Shown: positions 41,715 to 50,624 of the stretch, in pieces
Position numbering within the stretch: the first letter of the stretch is position 1
Layout: each line of letters opens with the position of its first letter
Origin: Bacillota bacterium
GTDB lineage: Bacteria; Bacillota; UBA4882; UBA8346
DNA length: 64,000 nt
Assembly (NCBI GenBank): GCA_023415835.1
Contig: JAEZJK010000007.1
Span: 18,003 to 82,002 of the forward strand
Direction of reading: 5' to 3'
Position numbers and translations under genes: made by a program
The notes under the pieces: generated by a model
What the model was told of the DNA's origin: nothing
Database searches by the model: none
Seen by the model: the letters and a program-made list of their open reading frames with translations, nothing else

Positions 41715-41791
41715 TGGCGCGCCCGGAGGGGCTCGAACCCCCGGCCTACAGATTCGAAGTCTGCCACTCTATCCAACTGAGCTACGGGCGC
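41715..41791 (-). tRNA. tRNA-Arg (anticodon TCG)
   Basis: 77 bases with paired GCGCCCG/CGGGCGC acceptor stem, CTTCGAA anticodon loop, GGTTCGAGCCC T-arm and an encoded CCA. The 3' end faces the prophage, so it is the likely attB. Confidence 0.96.
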
Positions 41792-41967
41792 AGTTTAGCA
41801 ACGATTTTATTATAACACAATGGCAACAATACTACAACCAGCAGCCATTTTAAACTGAAAAAACATATTTGTATTTATCAAATCCCCATAATCTGCCTTT
41901 GTCCCTATTACCTAATCTCAAACTGCCTAATAGAATAAGATAGAAAACCCAAAGAGGAGGAAAGGTA

Positions 41968-42165
41968 ATGGAGCACAGGGAAAAAATGCAAATCTACCAA
42001 AGGCCGGCCGGTATGGAACAGTCGATGATGTACTGTAGTACGGCCCCCATGATGATGGAAATGCATCAAACCATTATGGGAATGCACCGGATGTGTATGG
42101 AGATGCATCAAATGATGCGTGAAATGCATCATCGCCATATGAAAGAGGAACATCGGGGTTGTTAA
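41968..42165 (+). CDS. Met/His-rich mini-protein
   Basis: 65 residues with 18 Met, 8 His and 3 Cys. The core has repeated MxMH and HxMM groups (MMMEMHQTIMGMHRMCMEMH). GAGGAGGAAAGG lies before the ATG. No signal peptide. Met/His arrays of this type bind copper or silver ions, so a metal-buffering or chaperone role is inferred. Not a known named family to me. Confidence 0.65.
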   Translation: MEHREKMQIYQRPAGMEQSMMYCSTAPMMMEMHQTIMGMHRMCMEMHQMMREMHHRHMKEEHRGC

Positions 42166-42202
42166 GACGGGATTTTATTAATAGAAACCCCGTATTTAGA
42201 AA

Positions 42203-42232
42203 ATTCCCCAGTATTTTTTGTTACTGGGGAAT
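42203..42232 (+). terminator. Hairpin after the Met/His-rich gene
   Basis: ATTCCCCAGTA/TACTGGGGAAT, 11-bp arms. A second palindrome with T-run (TTAATCTCTAGAGATTAA then TTTTT) follows at 42241-42263. Confidence 0.55.
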
Positions 42233-42286
42233 ATAGTTTATTAATCTCTAGAGATTAATTTTTAGTATGATTATAAACGCATAAAT

Positions 42287-42322
42287 AAGAAAAATTCTTC
42301 AACTGATAGGTCGAAGAATCAA
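42287..42322 (-). terminator. Terminator of tRNA-Pro transcript
   Basis: ATTCTTC and GAAGAAT arms, then TTTTTCTT on the minus strand, directly after tRNA-Pro. Confidence 0.6.
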
Positions 42323-42331
42323 TTTTTTAAA

Positions 42332-42408
42332 TGGTCGGGGCGACAGGATTTGAACCTACGACCCCCTGCGCCCAAGGCAGGTGCGCTACCAAACTGCGCT
42401 ACGCCCCG
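42332..42408 (-). tRNA. tRNA-Pro (anticodon TGG)
   Basis: 77 bases, acceptor CGGGGCG/CGCCCCG, anticodon loop CTTGGGC, GGTTCAAATCC T-arm and an encoded CCA. Confidence 0.96.
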
Positions 42409-42481
42409 ATAAGGAAAGATAATTGACGATGATTAGTATACCTTAAAAATCTCTTCCCGTCAAGGGAAGTAAAACTTTATT

Positions 42482-42576
42482 ATGCCAAGTCGCATTCAAA
42501 ACGCAACAATAAATTGTATTCCCTCCGCAGCAAACTGCGTTCCATACAAAAGTTGCGCTATTATTGAATGCCATAT
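42482..42576. repeat. Short copy of dispersed inverted repeat (copy B)
   Basis: Terminal arms with GCATTCAA and TTGAATGC. Its reverse complement matches the left half of the element at 60364-60561 (shared GCAACTTTT and TGCTGCGGAG blocks). It looks like an internally deleted copy of the same MITE-like family. Confidence 0.6.
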
Positions 42577-42580
42577 GTTA

Positions 42581-43054
42581 TTAAAGGCGTTCATGAAAAA
42601 AAGTAAGCCCGTTTTGGCCAATCTCGATGATACCATAAGTGATCCCGCGATACGACCGTTCCAGGCATAGGGTCCCCGGATTAAAAAGCCTAATCCCTTC
42701 CCATTCGGTATTTAAGGGAAAATGAGTATGGCCAAAAACAATTAAATCAACCCCTTTTTCCCGCCCTGCCAGCCCAATCGTGGTTAATCCTTGTTTAACG
42801 CCGTACCGGTGGCCATGGGCTAACATCACTTGCGCTTGTTCCAGCTGAAAGAATTGTTCCGTCGGATATTCCGAACTAAAGTCGCAGTTCCCGGCAACGC
42901 CTGCAATCGGAACTTCCAGACGATTCTTGACCTTTACTATTTCCCGGTAACCGTCTCCGGTGAAAAGCAGCTGGTCAATGGGTCCCATCGAACGCAACGC
43001 TTGTTCCAAGCCGGTTAAATTGCCGTGAATGTCTCCTACAACTCCGATTCGCAT
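42581..43054 (-). CDS. YfcE/MJ0936-type metallophosphoesterase
   Basis: 157 residues from the ATG at 43054, overlapping the preceding stop by one base. Calcineurin-like phosphoesterase motifs: GDIHGN (Asp-x-His), LLFTGD, GNCD and HTHFP-type metal ligands (GHTH). Small enzymes of this family hydrolyse phosphodiesters. In many Clostridia they follow rph-rdgB; here an exopolysaccharide locus lies between. Confidence 0.86.
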   Translation of the reverse strand: MRIGVVGDIHGNLTGLEQALRSMGPIDQLLFTGDGYREIVKVKNRLEVPIAGVAGNCDFSSEYPTEQFFQLEQAQVMLAHGHRYGVKQGLTTIGLAGREKGVDLIVFGHTHFPLNTEWEGIRLFNPGTLCLERSYRGITYGIIEIGQNGLTFFHERL

Positions 43055-43302
43055 TAATTCTTTCTTAACCAAAAGAATCCTCCGGCAGTTGAAAAATTTT
43101 CAAATATTTGATTTTTGCCCCATAACGGGTTCAGCCTCTGAATAATTTCCTCCTTATTCCCGAGAAAATTGTTTGAACATATAATTCTATCCCCATTTGC
43201 GCCGCCCAGTATATATGCGCATAAAAGATATTGTTCATTATAAAAATCTTCGCTCGATAACATTCCACCGATCCGAATAATCTCGCGGCAAAAATATATC
43301 AT
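43054..43302 (-). CDS. Small hypothetical protein
   Basis: 82 residues; start uncertain (an internal ATG at 43263 is possible). LGGANGDRIICSNNFLGNKE and LWGKNQIFENFSTAGG. Coupled to the phosphoesterase by a 1-base overlap. Unknown. Confidence 0.45.
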   Translation of the reverse strand: MIYFCREIIRIGGMLSSEDFYNEQYLLCAYILGGANGDRIICSNNFLGNKEEIIQRLNPLWGKNQIFENFSTAGGFFWLRKN

Positions 43303-43339
43303 GCTCTGAATACCGAATATTCATTTCAAATCAATAGCC

Positions 43340-44113
43340 CTACTTCCACCTAATATATTCCCCCCGAGTTAATCTCAAATCTTTTCCAATAATCATACCG
43401 AATAAGGTCATCAGAGTGATTAGGATAATGCGCAGATCCATTACCAGGCTGCGCTTACTGATATAATAAAGAGCGTAACTCAACTTTGTTTGGAGGACTT
43501 CCTTTAAGTAGACTTTTTCCGGATCCGGCATCGAATTGAGCATCTTGTTCTCATTGATATAGAATACCGAAGCATAATCGGTTATTCCCGGAGGCACCGA
43601 TAAGATAACCTTTCTAAACTTGGCCGGATATTTCGCTAGATACCCCGGTAGCATCGGCCGTGGTCCCACCAGACTCATGTCGCCTTTTAAGACGTTAAAC
43701 AATTGCGGCAATTCATCCAACTTAAATTTACGTAAGATTTTTCCGCAACCGGTAATCCGCTCGTCCCTCTCAAGAGTGAATAATTTACCGCTGGCCTCCG
43801 CTCCATCGTACATGGTCCGAAATTTATAAATCAAAAAATCCCGCCCGTTCTTTCCCACTCTGAATTGTCTGAACAAAACAGGACCGGGAGAATCCAATCT
43901 AATCCAGACGGCCAAGACAATAATCACCGGAATGAGGATGATAATTCCGGGAATAGTCAGTACTAAGTCAAAAATGCGTTTACCAGACGCTTTAAAATTG
44001 TTAGGTAGGTTAACCAGTGTCAAAAGTTCCCGCCGTTTTTGAAGGTCCGTAACTTCCAACGGCTCGGAATTCAAGGGCGCCGGACGAATTTTAACCGTTA
44101 AGTTACAGGTCAT
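43340..44113 (-). CDS. Initiating phosphoglycosyltransferase (WcaJ/EpsL-type)
   Basis: 257 residues. Starts with KRIFDLVLTIPGI and a hydrophobic membrane helix, then GPVLFRQFRVGKNGRDF, IYKFRTM, KFKLDELPQLFNVLKGDMSL and GPRP, the signature of bacterial sugar transferases that load the first sugar phosphate on undecaprenyl phosphate. Minus strand, opposite to the other cluster genes. AAAGGAG before the ATG. Confidence 0.88.
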   Translation of the reverse strand: MTCNLTVKIRPAPLNSEPLEVTDLQKRRELLTLVNLPNNFKASGKRIFDLVLTIPGIIILIPVIIVLAVWIRLDSPGPVLFRQFRVGKNGRDFLIYKFRTMYDGAEASGKLFTLERDERITGCGKILRKFKLDELPQLFNVLKGDMSLVGPRPMLPGYLAKYPAKFRKVILSVPPGITDYASVFYINENKMLNSMPDPEKVYLKEVLQTKLSYALYYISKRSLVMDLRIILITLMTLFGMIIGKDLRLTRGEYIRWK

Positions 44114-44138
44114 ATGATTCTCCTTTCCGCCGCATCCA

Positions 44139-44753
44139 TTAAAAGTAAACTGACAATCTTAACTGATTATAATCATATGTTCTATCCGTGCGGGTATAAT
44201 AAAACACCATATTGGGCGCAATCACATAGGCAATTTGGACCCCATATAAATTCTCGTATTCGGGAGTACCATCATCAAAGTTGTATTCCAGCCTTAAACT
44301 GAACGGCTTCGGGTCTGGAAAGAGCAATAAACCCAGGATTTTCTCCTGATCTTGCCACTGATCAACCCCGTAATGGGCGTAGATCTTGACCTTATCATTG
44401 GGTTGCACATACATGCTTACACTTTGGTTTTCATCACGTTCGGTGGCGAAAACCCCGTCGGCTTCCACTCCGAAGTATTTTGAATCAAAAGCGAGGTCGA
44501 AAACGGACACATCATGAACTTTATCGTATATGCCATCCCTATCCGTATCCTTCGAAAAATTTTCTTCCTTTTCAAAATACGCAATTTGACCTTGAACTCT
44601 TTACCCGCCGGAATTTCATATTTGATCCCGAATTTTGATTTAAGTTCGACATTATAAATGGATTAAGCCATTTATAAAAGCTTCAGCCGATGAAACCGGC
44701 GCGCAGGTAGAGACCGGACCGATACTTAACAGTAAAATTAGCGTTTTTTTCAT
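44139..44753 (-). pseudogene. Broken outer-membrane beta-barrel-like protein
   Basis: An intact start with AAGGGG and a signal peptide (MKKTLILLLSIGPVSTCAPV then SSAEAF) is followed by a stop caused by a frame change at about 44,660. Homologous-looking coding continues in other frames (KFGIKYEIPAGKEFKVKLRI; FEKEENFSKDTDRDGIYDKV) and then in 44139-44510. The C-terminal part alternates beta strands and ends ...QLRLSVYF, with an aromatic last residue as in outer-membrane barrels. Two frameshifts: real decay or sequence errors. Confidence 0.65.
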
Positions 44754-44958
44754 CAATATTCCCCTTTGTTACATTTACAACCACAGCGTTGACTGAGCTA
44801 TTATGGATATTAATTCAATCCGACGTTTATTTTTTATATCGGTTGATATGGTTTATTCTTTATACACAATCATGAGTTAAACCGGTGAATTAAAGCCAGT
44901 CGGCACTATCAGGCCACGCCTGAATCAATGACCGGGCCTATCTCATCCGTTACTGGGC

Positions 44959-44987
44959 TTTACTGGGTTGTTTGCCTATGTTATAAT
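44959..44987 (+). promoter_or_regulatory. Promoter of the exopolysaccharide operon
   Basis: TTTACT, 17-base spacer, TATAAT (44982-44987), about 50 bases before the first glycosyltransferase. The region 44760-44958 has no gene that I can see. Confidence 0.6.
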
Positions 44988-45035
44988 AAAACAAACGGTT
45001 TTTGGAAGAGCCAATTACGATGATGAGGCGATTAA

Positions 45036-45923
45036 ATGGCGGATCTGACGGCCATAATTCTTACAATGAATGAAAGTAGCAATATTGGTGATTGTTTGCG
45101 GTCCATTAAGGGATTTATCAAACGGGCGGTTGTGGTCGACAGCGGCAGCGCCGATAATACTATCGTAATTGCCCGAGACTTGGGGGCGGATATCTACGAG
45201 CATAAATTCGAGACTCATGCCCGGCAGTTTAATTGGGCCCTCGATAATATCAATATCGATACTAAATGGACCTTAAGACTTGACGCGGATGAAAGACTAA
45301 CTCCAGGGTTATGTGAAGAACTTGAATATTTAATGAAGAGCCATCAAGATAGCGACGTTAATGGAATAACAATGGAGGCTTGGTTTTACTTTCTGGGAAA
45401 ATGCATCAAACACGGTGGCCGCAAAAAAAGAAAACTGATGATCTTTAAAACCGGGTTGGGCAGAGTTGAAGATCGAAAAATGGATGAACATACGGTGTTA
45501 TTGAAAGGCCATTCCGTTGCTACGCGGGAGCGATTTTTACACTATGACTTCCGGAACCTGGATTATTTTATTTCCAAATTGAATTGGTACGCTACCCGGG
45601 AAATGCATGATTATCTAGCCTGGAAACAGGGGGCGTCCGTAGCGATTCAGACTGATAAAAAGATTCAACAGACGAGAAAAAAAAAGTTTGGCCTATATTA
45701 TAAAGCGCCGATGTTTTGGCGGTCGCGGTGGTTGTTTATTTACAATTACTATTTTCGATTAGGCTTTCTTGATGGCAGAGAAGGTTATATTTATCACTTT
45801 TTTCAATGTTACTGGTATCGTTACCTGGTTGACGCTAAAATATATGAATATGAAACCACGGGCGCCGTAATGGAAGAGTTGATGGCGCTGGGCGAAACGG
45901 CTTCCACCAGGGTTAACATTTAG
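45036..45923 (+). CDS. Glycosyltransferase family 2
   Basis: 295 residues: AIILTMNESSNIGDCLRSIK (GT-A fold start), VVDSGSADNTI, and LRLDADERL in the metal-binding region. Similar to LPS/EPS GT2 enzymes such as WaaE-like transferases. It adds a sugar to the lipid-linked repeat. GAGG before ATG. Confidence 0.85.
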   Translation: MADLTAIILTMNESSNIGDCLRSIKGFIKRAVVVDSGSADNTIVIARDLGADIYEHKFETHARQFNWALDNINIDTKWTLRLDADERLTPGLCEELEYLMKSHQDSDVNGITMEAWFYFLGKCIKHGGRKKRKLMIFKTGLGRVEDRKMDEHTVLLKGHSVATRERFLHYDFRNLDYFISKLNWYATREMHDYLAWKQGASVAIQTDKKIQQTRKKKFGLYYKAPMFWRSRWLFIYNYYFRLGFLDGREGYIYHFFQCYWYRYLVDAKIYEYETTGAVMEELMALGETASTRVNI

Positions 45924-45930
45924 TGGTGAT

Positions 45931-47034
45931 ATGATGGCTAAACGGGTTTTGATAGTGATGACAACGGCTTTGGGGCTTGATGGGATAAGTTCCATGGTAC
46001 TTAATCATTTTAAGCATTTTCACGCTGATCAATTGGAATATGAGTTTGTGATTTGGAATGAGGCGCCGGATGATCTCAGATCTGAAATTGAGAGCCGGGG
46101 AGGAATTATCCACACTCTCCCCCTGCGGACGAAAAAGCCTTTGCAATACTATCGAGCCTTAAAACGGTTAATGCTGGAGCGTTCTTATTCGATTATTCAC
46201 GCTCAGGGTAACAGTTCAACCCTTTATCTGGAAATGTTAGCCGCCAAACGGGCCGGTATTCCGAACCGTATCCCTCATAGTCATAATAGTATGTGTTCAT
46301 ATCTGACATTGCACAAGCTCCTCAAAAATCGGTTTTCCCAAAGCTACACCCATGCGTTCGCCTGTTCCAAGAAGGCAGGCGACTGGCTGTTTAGAGGCCC
46401 CTATGAGATCGTCAATAACGGCATTGAATTGGAAAAGTTTACTTTCAAATCTGAAATTCGGGATCAACTTCGCAGCGCCTTCGGACTGAACGGCAAAAAG
46501 GTCGTCGGTCATGTGGGTAATTATAATTACGCCAAAAATCATGATTTTCTGATCGATATCTTCGCCGCTTTGGTAAACCGGGACGATACTTACCGTTTAA
46601 TATTGGTCGGTGCCGGAGAACTCATGGAAACCGTGCGGCAAAAAATTAAAAAACTAGAGTTGAATGCTTATGTCTTGATCTTGGGTCCCAGGACCGACGC
46701 GCCGGATCTGTTTCAGGCAATGGACTGTCTGGTGATGCCGTCCCGTTTCGAAGGTCTGCCTCTGGTTTTAGTAGAAGCCCAGGCATCCGGGGTGCCTTGT
46801 GTTGTTTCGGATCAGATCACCCAAGAAATAAATATCACGGATTTGTTGACCTATGTGCCACTGGAAAAAGACCCGGAACAATGGGCCGGAATAATAGCGG
46901 GACTGCCTCGCCAAGACCGTTGCCGGAAGTCGATTGAGGCCGGTGAAAAATTGCGCAATGCCGGCTATGATATCAAACTCGAAGCCCGTAAATTAGAAAA
47001 TCGATATCTGGATTTGATCGAACGAAGTCAATGA
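45931..47034 (+). CDS. Glycosyltransferase family 4 (GT-B)
   Basis: 367 residues. The GT-B C-terminal half has VGHVGNYNYAKNHDFLIDIF, LVGAGEL and MPSRFEGLPLVLVEAQASGV with the E-x7-E motif. Similar to EpsF-like transferases. ATGA overlap with the next gene. Confidence 0.87.
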   Translation: MMAKRVLIVMTTALGLDGISSMVLNHFKHFHADQLEYEFVIWNEAPDDLRSEIESRGGIIHTLPLRTKKPLQYYRALKRLMLERSYSIIHAQGNSSTLYLEMLAAKRAGIPNRIPHSHNSMCSYLTLHKLLKNRFSQSYTHAFACSKKAGDWLFRGPYEIVNNGIELEKFTFKSEIRDQLRSAFGLNGKKVVGHVGNYNYAKNHDFLIDIFAALVNRDDTYRLILVGAGELMETVRQKIKKLELNAYVLILGPRTDAPDLFQAMDCLVMPSRFEGLPLVLVEAQASGVPCVVSDQITQEINITDLLTYVPLEKDPEQWAGIIAGLPRQDRCRKSIEAGEKLRNAGYDIKLEARKLENRYLDLIERSQ

Positions 47035-48107
47035 AGAATTTAATGATTGTAACCCGTAGTATGCGGGCCGGAGGCGCGGAGCGCGTCATCGCGCAACTTG
47101 TTAAATATCTGGATCAGATGAAAATCCAATGCTTCATTGTTACAGTTGATGATGCTGAAGTGTTTTATGATCTGCCGCCAGGAATAAAGATCTATCCTAT
47201 TGGGAAGAAGTCGCCGAAGCTATATAAGGATAAGATTTTAAAATACAAAGCAGTGCGTCGTTTAGCTTTATGCCTCAGGCCCGACCTGGTACTGGCTCTC
47301 CCTGAGGATATCGGCGTTTATGTGATCCCCGCCTTGTTGTTTACTCGAATACCGGTGGTTGTTTCGGAACGAAATAATCCCTGGATGATGCCGTGGAAGA
47401 AGGAAACCCGTTTCCTACGACGCTTATTTTACCCCTTGGGAGCCGGTTTTATCTTCCAGACTGAGCGGGCGGCCGGTTTTTTTCCAGTCCGAATCCGCAA
47501 AAAAGGAATAGTTTTACCGAACCCCCTTGATTTGGAGCGGATTCCTCCTCCCTGGGCCGACCAACGGCTCAAGGAGATCGTCAGCTCCGGGAGGCTGGAA
47601 GAACAGAAGAACTTTCCCCTGATCATCCGGGCTTTCGCCAAGTTCTACCCACAACACCCGGACTATGTGTTAAAAATATACGGCGAGGGCAATCTCAGGG
47701 AAGAGTTGAAAATCCTGGCGGTTTCTTGTTTGCCTCAGGGAGCCTATTCTTTTCCCGGAAGCACCCGGGAACTGTTGGAAAAAATTCGGGGAGCGGCAAT
47801 GTTTGTGCTCAGCTCCGACTACGAAGGAATGCCGAATGTGTTGATCGAAGCCATGTCCATGGGGATGCCGGTGATTGCGACGGACTGCCCTTCCGGCGGC
47901 CCGGCGTCCCTAATCGATAACGGCCAAAACGGGTTGCTGGTCCCGGTAAATGATGAGGAGGCTTTAGTAGAAGCCATGCTTAGATTGGCCGAATCAAAAG
48001 AACTGGCGGCGATGCTTGGGACAAATGCTTTACTGATTAAAAAACGGCTGGACGCCGTGGTCGTGGTAGAACAGTGGAGGAAGTATCTAGATGGAGTTAT
48101 CGGATAA
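47031..48107 (+). CDS. Glycosyltransferase family 4 (GT-B)
   Basis: 358 residues. SMRAGGAERVIAQLVKYL at the N-terminus, VVSERNNPW, GRLEEQKNFPLIIRAFAKF and SSDYEGMPNVLIEAMSMGMP with the E-x7-E motif. A second sugar transferase of the same operon. Confidence 0.88.
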   Translation: MKNLMIVTRSMRAGGAERVIAQLVKYLDQMKIQCFIVTVDDAEVFYDLPPGIKIYPIGKKSPKLYKDKILKYKAVRRLALCLRPDLVLALPEDIGVYVIPALLFTRIPVVVSERNNPWMMPWKKETRFLRRLFYPLGAGFIFQTERAAGFFPVRIRKKGIVLPNPLDLERIPPPWADQRLKEIVSSGRLEEQKNFPLIIRAFAKFYPQHPDYVLKIYGEGNLREELKILAVSCLPQGAYSFPGSTRELLEKIRGAAMFVLSSDYEGMPNVLIEAMSMGMPVIATDCPSGGPASLIDNGQNGLLVPVNDEEALVEAMLRLAESKELAAMLGTNALLIKKRLDAVVVVEQWRKYLDGVIG

Positions 48108-49335
48108 CAATCGCGGGACATATCTTGAAAGACTGGCGGACACCGGTTTTTTTATCTTATTGCTGACTACTTTTCTCTCTAATCATTCTATTATCGGACA
48201 AGCCGGACTGTTTCTCTTCATGCTCACGGGATGCTTGTTGATGTTCGCGAAGCAAAAAATCCACGCCAGTTTCTACTTTATATTTATGATTGTTTTTATT
48301 GTTTACAATTACCAACTAATCCGCATGGGAGTATCAATTGATCCCTCCACCTCGATGGCGATGATCCGGACTTTGATACTTAATTATTTCTTTGGATTTA
48401 TGCTGTTTAATTACTTAGTTATCAGAGATGACTTGAGGCGTGTTTTAAAATTGTATCTGTACGCCGCCTTAATATTTACTTTTGTGGTTGCGGTTCTGTC
48501 CGGCGGAAATATCTTCGGTTCCCGCTTGGGAGATAATATCAACTTTACAGGCGGCGATTCACTTTATAATTCTAATTTAATAGCGATAGTAGCCGCGTTT
48601 GCTTATCTGATAGCTTTATATATATATACTTTGGAAAAAAAACGGCGCTTTCTGTGGTCAATTATTTGGTTGGTTTTGATAGTTTTATTGACGGGATCGC
48701 GTAAAGGAATCATGATGATTATCATGGAAACCGCATTATTACGGTTTTGGTTGTACCCTAAAAAACGAATCCAAAATCTACTTATTTTCGCGGTTATGGG
48801 GTTCGTTATCTGCCTGGCGCTAATGAGTATTCCCTTACTTTACCAAATAGCCGGTTCCCGGTTCGAGGCGTTGCTTAATGTGGTACTAAATCGGGAAATC
48901 GAAGATGCGTCCACGGAAACCAGGCTAGGCTTAATCAGGTTGGGGTGGAGTTATTTCCAGCAAAGACCGTGGACCGGATATGGGCTTGATTGTTTTAGAT
49001 ATTTACTATCTTCATTTGAAACCTATTCGCATAATAACTATATTGAGATGCTTGTCTCCGGTGGGATAATCGGTTTCATCTCATATTACCTGCCTAATTT
49101 AGTGATCTTATTAAAAATATTATTTAAATCAAAAAAAGCTCATGGTTTGGTAAAAGTTGTCTTAATCTTATTTTTGGTTCAACAAGCTATGGAATTTGGC
49201 ATGGTAACCTATTATGAACGAGCGTTTTTGATGATTTTGATTTTTTCACTGGCTAGTTTTAAGTTGCAAATAAAAAATAAACAAACCGATCTTGTTTTGC
49301 TGTCTAAAAGTGAGGAAAGCCTTTATGAATCTTGA
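48091..49335 (+). CDS. Wzy/WaaL-like O-antigen polymerase or ligase
   Basis: 414 residues with about ten transmembrane helices and the O-antigen-ligase-type loop: ETRLGLIRLGWSYFQQRPWT, GYGLDCF, SHNNYIEMLVSGGIIGF. It likely polymerises the repeat units. Overlaps the previous gene by 17 bases; GGAGG nine bases before ATG. Confidence 0.82.
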   Translation: MELSDNNRGTYLERLADTGFFILLLTTFLSNHSIIGQAGLFLFMLTGCLLMFAKQKIHASFYFIFMIVFIVYNYQLIRMGVSIDPSTSMAMIRTLILNYFFGFMLFNYLVIRDDLRRVLKLYLYAALIFTFVVAVLSGGNIFGSRLGDNINFTGGDSLYNSNLIAIVAAFAYLIALYIYTLEKKRRFLWSIIWLVLIVLLTGSRKGIMMIIMETALLRFWLYPKKRIQNLLIFAVMGFVICLALMSIPLLYQIAGSRFEALLNVVLNREIEDASTETRLGLIRLGWSYFQQRPWTGYGLDCFRYLLSSFETYSHNNYIEMLVSGGIIGFISYYLPNLVILLKILFKSKKAHGLVKVVLILFLVQQAMEFGMVTYYERAFLMILIFSLASFKLQIKNKQTDLVLLSKSEESLYES

Positions 49336-50218
49336 AGCAATTGTTCGTAAATGGATTTCCAAGCTATGGCATTCAAGCTTAGTTCAATTTTTTATTCCGG
49401 AAAAATTTTATATCGCCTGGGAATATCGGCGTCATCTAGGAAAAAAGTTAAATTTAAAAAAACCGCTAACCTTTAATGAGAAGATTCAATGGTTAAAATT
49501 ATACGATCATAATCCCTTATATACTACGCTGGTAGATAAATTTGAGGCGCGGCAATATATCGCCCAAGTGATTGGCGCTAAATATCTCATCCCTTTAATT
49601 GGTGTCTATGAAACGGAAGACGACATACCCTTTGATGAATTACCGGAACAGTACGTTTTAAAGTGTACCCATGATTGCGGTAGTGTAATTGTGAAAAATA
49701 ATACCTGCGCTTTAACGGAAAATGAGATTAAAAAAAAGCTTAAGAATGCCTTAAAACGTAATTATTATTATGAACACCGGGAATGGCCTTATAAAAATGT
49801 TAAACCGCGTGTTATCTGCGAAAATTATCTGGGAGATCCGGCGTCCGGCGAATTGATTGATTATAAATTTTTATGCTTTAACGGCGAACCGAAGTGCTTG
49901 TTCATATGCCTGGATCGCAACAACGGGAAAGGCTTAAAGGTCGATTTTTATGATCTAGATTGGAATCTCATGCCGTTTGAACGCCATTATCCTAATAGCG
50001 GCAGATCCACGCCTAAGCCGAAGTGTTTTGATCTAATGAAGCATTTGGTCCGGAAGATATCAAAAGATTTTCCTTTTGTAAGAGTAGATCTATATGTAAT
50101 TAATAAGGAAATCTATTTTGGCGAACTGACTTTTTATCCTGGTAACGGAATCGAAGAGTTCTCTCCCGAAATATATGATGAGGTTTTAGGCGGATGGATT
50201 CAAATACCCAAAGGATGA
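49325..50218 (+). CDS. TupA-like ATP-grasp protein
   Basis: 297 residues from the ATG at 49325 with GAGGAAAG before it. KPLTFNEKIQWLKLYDHNPL, then KVDKFEARQYI-like VDKFEARQYIAQVIG, YVLKCTHDCGSV and NKEIYFGELTFYPGNGIEEF are typical of TupA-like (glycosyltransferase-associated) ATP-grasp enzymes of polysaccharide loci. Likely adds an amino acid or similar group. Confidence 0.82.
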   Translation: MNLEAIVRKWISKLWHSSLVQFFIPEKFYIAWEYRRHLGKKLNLKKPLTFNEKIQWLKLYDHNPLYTTLVDKFEARQYIAQVIGAKYLIPLIGVYETEDDIPFDELPEQYVLKCTHDCGSVIVKNNTCALTENEIKKKLKNALKRNYYYEHREWPYKNVKPRVICENYLGDPASGELIDYKFLCFNGEPKCLFICLDRNNGKGLKVDFYDLDWNLMPFERHYPNSGRSTPKPKCFDLMKHLVRKISKDFPFVRVDLYVINKEIYFGELTFYPGNGIEEFSPEIYDEVLGGWIQIPKG

Positions 50219-50222
50219 AAAT

Positions 50223-50585
50223 ATGGCATTAGAAGTTGATAAAATAGAATTTATTATTCCTACTGATTATGAAAAGGAAATTTTAAATAGATTGAACCAT
50301 TCTTATTTGAAAATTTCGGAGATGTCAAATGAGGACCGTGAATTCTTAACGGCATTAATTTTAAGATATATTCCTTTTAAATTAATGGAGATCGGCGTAA
50401 GCGGAGGTGGTTCGTCCGTTGTCTTGCTTAATGCAATCAAAGAAAATCATGACGCCCAACTTTTTTCAATTGATTTAAGGTCGGATTGGTATTTAGACCC
50501 AAAGAAAAAAACTGGTTTTATAGTAGATAATTATCCCGATTTAAAAAACAAATGGAGATTATATGCAAAATCAGAAAAATATTGA
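50223..50585 (+). pseudogene. Truncated class I methyltransferase
   Basis: 120 residues. LMEIGVSGGGSSVVLLNAIK and LFSIDLRSDWYLDPKKKTG are the N-terminal part of the CmcI/methyltransferase-type sugar-modifying enzymes. It ends shortly after YPDLKNKWRL, without the rest of the Rossmann domain. The following 40 bases do not continue it. Probably inactive. Confidence 0.6.
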
Positions 50586-50624
50586 AGAAATAGAAACTAC
50601 GCATAATCAATCCGGAGACTTCAA

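Larger units (their letters stand above)
1..41715. mobile_element. Siphovirus-type prophage (left end outside window)
   Basis: Contiguous phage genes: packaging, HK97-type head, long-tail morphogenesis, recombination and replication, CI/Cro control and integrase. The integrase lies next to the 3' end of a tRNA-Arg gene, the classical insertion site, so the right attachment site should lie around 41,626-41,760. No copy of the tRNA 3' end is seen near position 1-450 and no holin or amidase is visible, so the left end is placed outside the window. All main operons look intact, so this may be a functional phage; that is inference. Confidence 0.95.

Noticed and set aside
41908..42153. His-rich 81-residue minus-strand frame
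   Set aside because: It is the antisense shadow of the Met/His-rich gene (CAT/ATG codon complementarity) and has no ribosome binding site.
42482..42670. 62-residue plus-strand frame
   Set aside because: It runs through the inverted-repeat element and the antisense end of the phosphoesterase gene; no ribosome site and no protein-like pattern.
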